This document shows, piece by piece, positions 3,748 through 5,832 of a stretch of DNA of 5,832 nt. The number at the start of each line of letters is the position of its first letter. Position 1 is the stretch's first letter. The notes below the pieces were generated by a model, which saw nothing but the letters and a program-made list of their open reading frames with translations, searched no databases and had not been told where the DNA came from. The position numbers and the translations under genes were made by a program. The DNA is from an uncultured Clostridia bacterium (GTDB lineage: Bacteria; Bacillota; Clostridia; Oscillospirales; Ruminococcaceae). The stretch is taken from contig CALCSA010000006.1 in the NCBI GenBank assembly GCA_937894185.1, positions 1 to 5,832 of the forward strand, written 5' to 3'.

Positions 3748-5823
3748 CGCGATGCCGGGCAACGCCAGCAGCATGGCTCCCAAGCGCTCCAACAGCTGCG
3801 CCATTGCTTCTTTATCTACCCCGGGTTTGCCCCGGTAGCCGGACAGCAGAGGTTCGCAGCGCAGGGAATTCAGTAAATCCAGAGCCTCCTGCCTGCCCAC
3901 GGGAGGATAGGCAAAGGCTACATCCTTCATCACTTCTACCCACACACCTCCAAGGCCCACCATCAAGCCGTGGCCCAGCTGAGGATCCAGAGCGCTGCCT
4001 ACAATCAGCTCCACGCCGTCGGGCACCATTTCCTGACAAAGCACACCGTTGGCTCCAGGGAAGCGGGTGAGAAAATCCCGGACCACTTCCTCCAACTCCT
4101 CGTCGGAGCGGATATGGAGGCGAACCCCCCCCACATCGGATTTGTGCACAATCTCCGGATGATCGATCTTGGCCACCACCGGATAAGCAAGACCTGCGCT
4201 CCCGGCTTCTTCCGCAGTGCGAAGCAGCTTGTTGCGGGCTGCATTCACCCCAAACAGATGCAGCAGCTCATAGGCTTGGGCGGTGGGCAGGTACTGCCCT
4301 TCGCCGGCTGTTTGCAGCAGCTCCATGGCCTGCTCCATCACTGCGGGCAGGGCACGGGGAGCACGAACCTCCTCGCAGACGGCCTTTTGGCGCATTCCCG
4401 CCAGCATGGACGCCAGCTGCTCTGGATATTCCGCCACCGGGATGCCGTTTTCCCGCAGGCAAGCGCGGGCGCCATGGCCCAGCGTGGGTCCAAAGAAGTT
4501 GCACAGCACCGGCAGCTTGGTGTCCTTGAGCACCGGAACCAAAGCCTGAGCCACCTTGGTGGTATCCACCGTTGCCGGGGGAATGCAGCAAACCAGCAGA
4601 GCATCGTACTCGCCGCTTTCCAGCAGGGCCTTGGCGGCCAGAGCATAGTGTTCCGGCGGCGCTGGAGCCACCAGATCCACAGGGTTGGCGACGGAGGCCT
4701 CTTTCATCAGGTTTTCACGCAGGTAACTTTTCAGTTTCTCCCGGGGAGTCGGCAGCTCAAATCCCAGATTGCTCAAAGCATCGGAGATGAGAATGCCGGG
4801 GCCACCCGCATTGGTGAGCAGAGCCACCCGGTTCCCCTGAATTCGGGGCATTCTGGCAAGGGCGCTGGCGCAGAAGAAGGCCTCCTGCAGAGAGGTCATT
4901 CTTGTGATACCCGCCTTGTGAATCAGTGCCTGAACAATCTGGTCATTCCCTGCCAGACTGCCGGTGTGAGAGCTGGCCGCCGCCATCCCTGCCGAGGTGC
5001 TTCCCGCCTTGATCAGCAGAATGGGCTTGCCAACCTTGGCTGCCAGCCGCCAGAAGCGCACCGGTTCCAGAATGGATTCCAGATAGAGGACGATCACCTT
5101 TGTGTGGGGGTCCTGATCCAGATGGAACAGCAGATCGCAGATGTTGACATCCGCCTGATTCCCCAAAGACACGATGGAGGAAAAGCCCATGCCCAGCTCT
5201 TCGGCGTAGTCCAGCATGGCAGCTCCAATGGCGCCGCTTTGTGTCACCAGCGCAACGCTGCCCTTGACGATGGGGGTGGTGAGCATGGTGGCGTTGAGGT
5301 TGACTTTCGCGCTCATCAGACCCATGCAGTTTGGGCCAATCATCCGCATGTTGTAGCGGTTGACAATTTCCAGCAGCTTTTCCTGCGCGGCAACGCCTTC
5401 TCCCCCCATCTCTTTAAAGCCGGCCGAGATGCAGATGAGAGCGGCAACGCCCTTTTGCCCGCACTGCTCCGCTAAATCCAGGACGGTGGCGCCGGGTGTG
5501 GCAATGACGGCCAAATCCACCGGACCCGGAATCTCTCCCACCGTAGGGTAGCCCTTGGCCCCCAGCACATCCTCCCCCCGCACATTGACGGCGTAAACCT
5601 TGCCGGCAAAGCCATCCCGCAGCAAGTTTTCCACCACGCTGCGGCCCAGCCCCGGCTTATTGGAAGCACCGATGACCGCCACGGTTTCGGGAGCCAGCAG
5701 TTTGCCGGTTTGCCGCCGAAAGACAGGCTGGTTTTCCTCCCAGCTTTTGATGCGGATACCGGTGGGCGCAGGTTGCTTTTTATAGTAGATTTTTCCTGCC
5801 TCGTCGGTGAAAAAATGACCCAT
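3667..5823 (-). CDS. ADP-forming acyl-CoA synthetase (acetate-CoA ligase type), fused alpha-beta
   Basis: A 718-residue cytoplasmic enzyme of the succinyl-CoA-synthetase-like (NDP-forming) superfamily: acyl-CoA + ADP + Pi to acid + CoA + ATP, reversible. Domains in order: CoA-binding Rossmann domain (about 43-135, VAVIGASNKPG); ligase domains with GPNCMG (163-168), TQSGAIG (194-200) and SSHTGSLAG, whose His286 is the expected phosphohistidine; then ATP-grasp_5 (about 495-715) with KIDHPEIVHKSDVGGV (552-567), ELIVGSALDPQLGHG (605-619) and EIDLNP (693-698). All key motifs are intact and the length suits a fused enzyme. The residues before LLAPETVAVIGAS form an unusual N-terminal extension of about 42. 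The start ATG 5821-5823 is tentative: only 9 bases precede it, these are open in frame, and no clear ribosome binding site is visible, so the gene may begin beyond the window. The acyl substrate cannot be told. No terminator follows, so read-through into the regulator gene is possible. Confidence 0.92.
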   Translation of the reverse strand: MGHFFTDEAGKIYYKKQPAPTGIRIKSWEENQPVFRRQTGKLLAPETVAVIGASNKPGLGRSVVENLLRDGFAGKVYAVNVRGEDVLGAKGYPTVGEIPGPVDLAVIATPGATVLDLAEQCGQKGVAALICISAGFKEMGGEGVAAQEKLLEIVNRYNMRMIGPNCMGLMSAKVNLNATMLTTPIVKGSVALVTQSGAIGAAMLDYAEELGMGFSSIVSLGNQADVNICDLLFHLDQDPHTKVIVLYLESILEPVRFWRLAAKVGKPILLIKAGSTSAGMAAASSHTGSLAGNDQIVQALIHKAGITRMTSLQEAFFCASALARMPRIQGNRVALLTNAGGPGILISDALSNLGFELPTPREKLKSYLRENLMKEASVANPVDLVAPAPPEHYALAAKALLESGEYDALLVCCIPPATVDTTKVAQALVPVLKDTKLPVLCNFFGPTLGHGARACLRENGIPVAEYPEQLASMLAGMRQKAVCEEVRAPRALPAVMEQAMELLQTAGEGQYLPTAQAYELLHLFGVNAARNKLLRTAEEAGSAGLAYPVVAKIDHPEIVHKSDVGGVRLHIRSDEELEEVVRDFLTRFPGANGVLCQEMVPDGVELIVGSALDPQLGHGLMVGLGGVWVEVMKDVAFAYPPVGRQEALDLLNSLRCEPLLSGYRGKPGVDKEAMAQLLERLGAMLLALPGIAEIDLNPVIYDLAKGAFIAADVRIKKG

Positions 5824-5832
5824 CGCAACTTC

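Noticed and set aside
3970..5475. 501-codon open frame on the plus strand
   Set aside because: It is antisense to the acyl-CoA synthetase, whose motifs are all intact; the composition (His, Gln and Gly rich) is typical of a shadow frame.

Overview
The window looks like a chromosomal segment of a GC-rich, Gram-positive anaerobe of the Clostridia, plausibly a gut Oscillospiraceae/Ruminococcaceae-type bacterium. This is inferred from a lipoprotein-anchored BMP-type ABC transporter, strong AGGAG-like ribosome binding sites, TTGACA/TATAAT-type promoters, an ADP-forming acyl-CoA synthetase and the overall codon use. No genus can be named from the sequence alone. I see no mobile element, CRISPR array, rRNA or credible tRNA.

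Left part (1-2590): a divergent transporter/regulator pair. On the minus strand, a BMP-family substrate-binding lipoprotein (338-1429) is followed by the first 75 codons of an ABC permease (1-225, running off the left edge). A strong two-stage hairpin (270-317) lies between them. On the plus strand, a GntR/HutC-type repressor with a UTRA effector domain (1633-2424) is transcribed away from the transporter and ends at a classic intrinsic terminator (2550-2588). The 203-bp region between them holds a promoter for each gene, a 15-16 bp direct repeat placed beside both promoters, and two abutting hairpins near the 5' end of the predicted transporter transcript. The simplest reading is a local ligand-responsive repressor controlling an uptake operon and itself.

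Right part (2590-5832): both genes are on the minus strand. A 718-residue fused ADP-forming acyl-CoA synthetase (3667-5823) would convert an acyl-CoA plus ADP and phosphate to a free acid plus ATP, or the reverse. Downstream is a 279-residue regulator (2669-3508) with an unusual MerR HTH - XRE HTH - cupin order. It has its own near-consensus promoter and a terminator-like hairpin behind it.

The oddest feature is between these two genes. The last 26 codons of the synthetase are repeated exactly 90 nt downstream, in the same frame, as a degraded copy (81% nucleotide identity, 16 of 26 residues identical). Only one UGA separates it from the intact gene. I found no complete undescribed system; the repeated tail, the bmp/gntR control region and the double-HTH cupin regulator deserve a second look.
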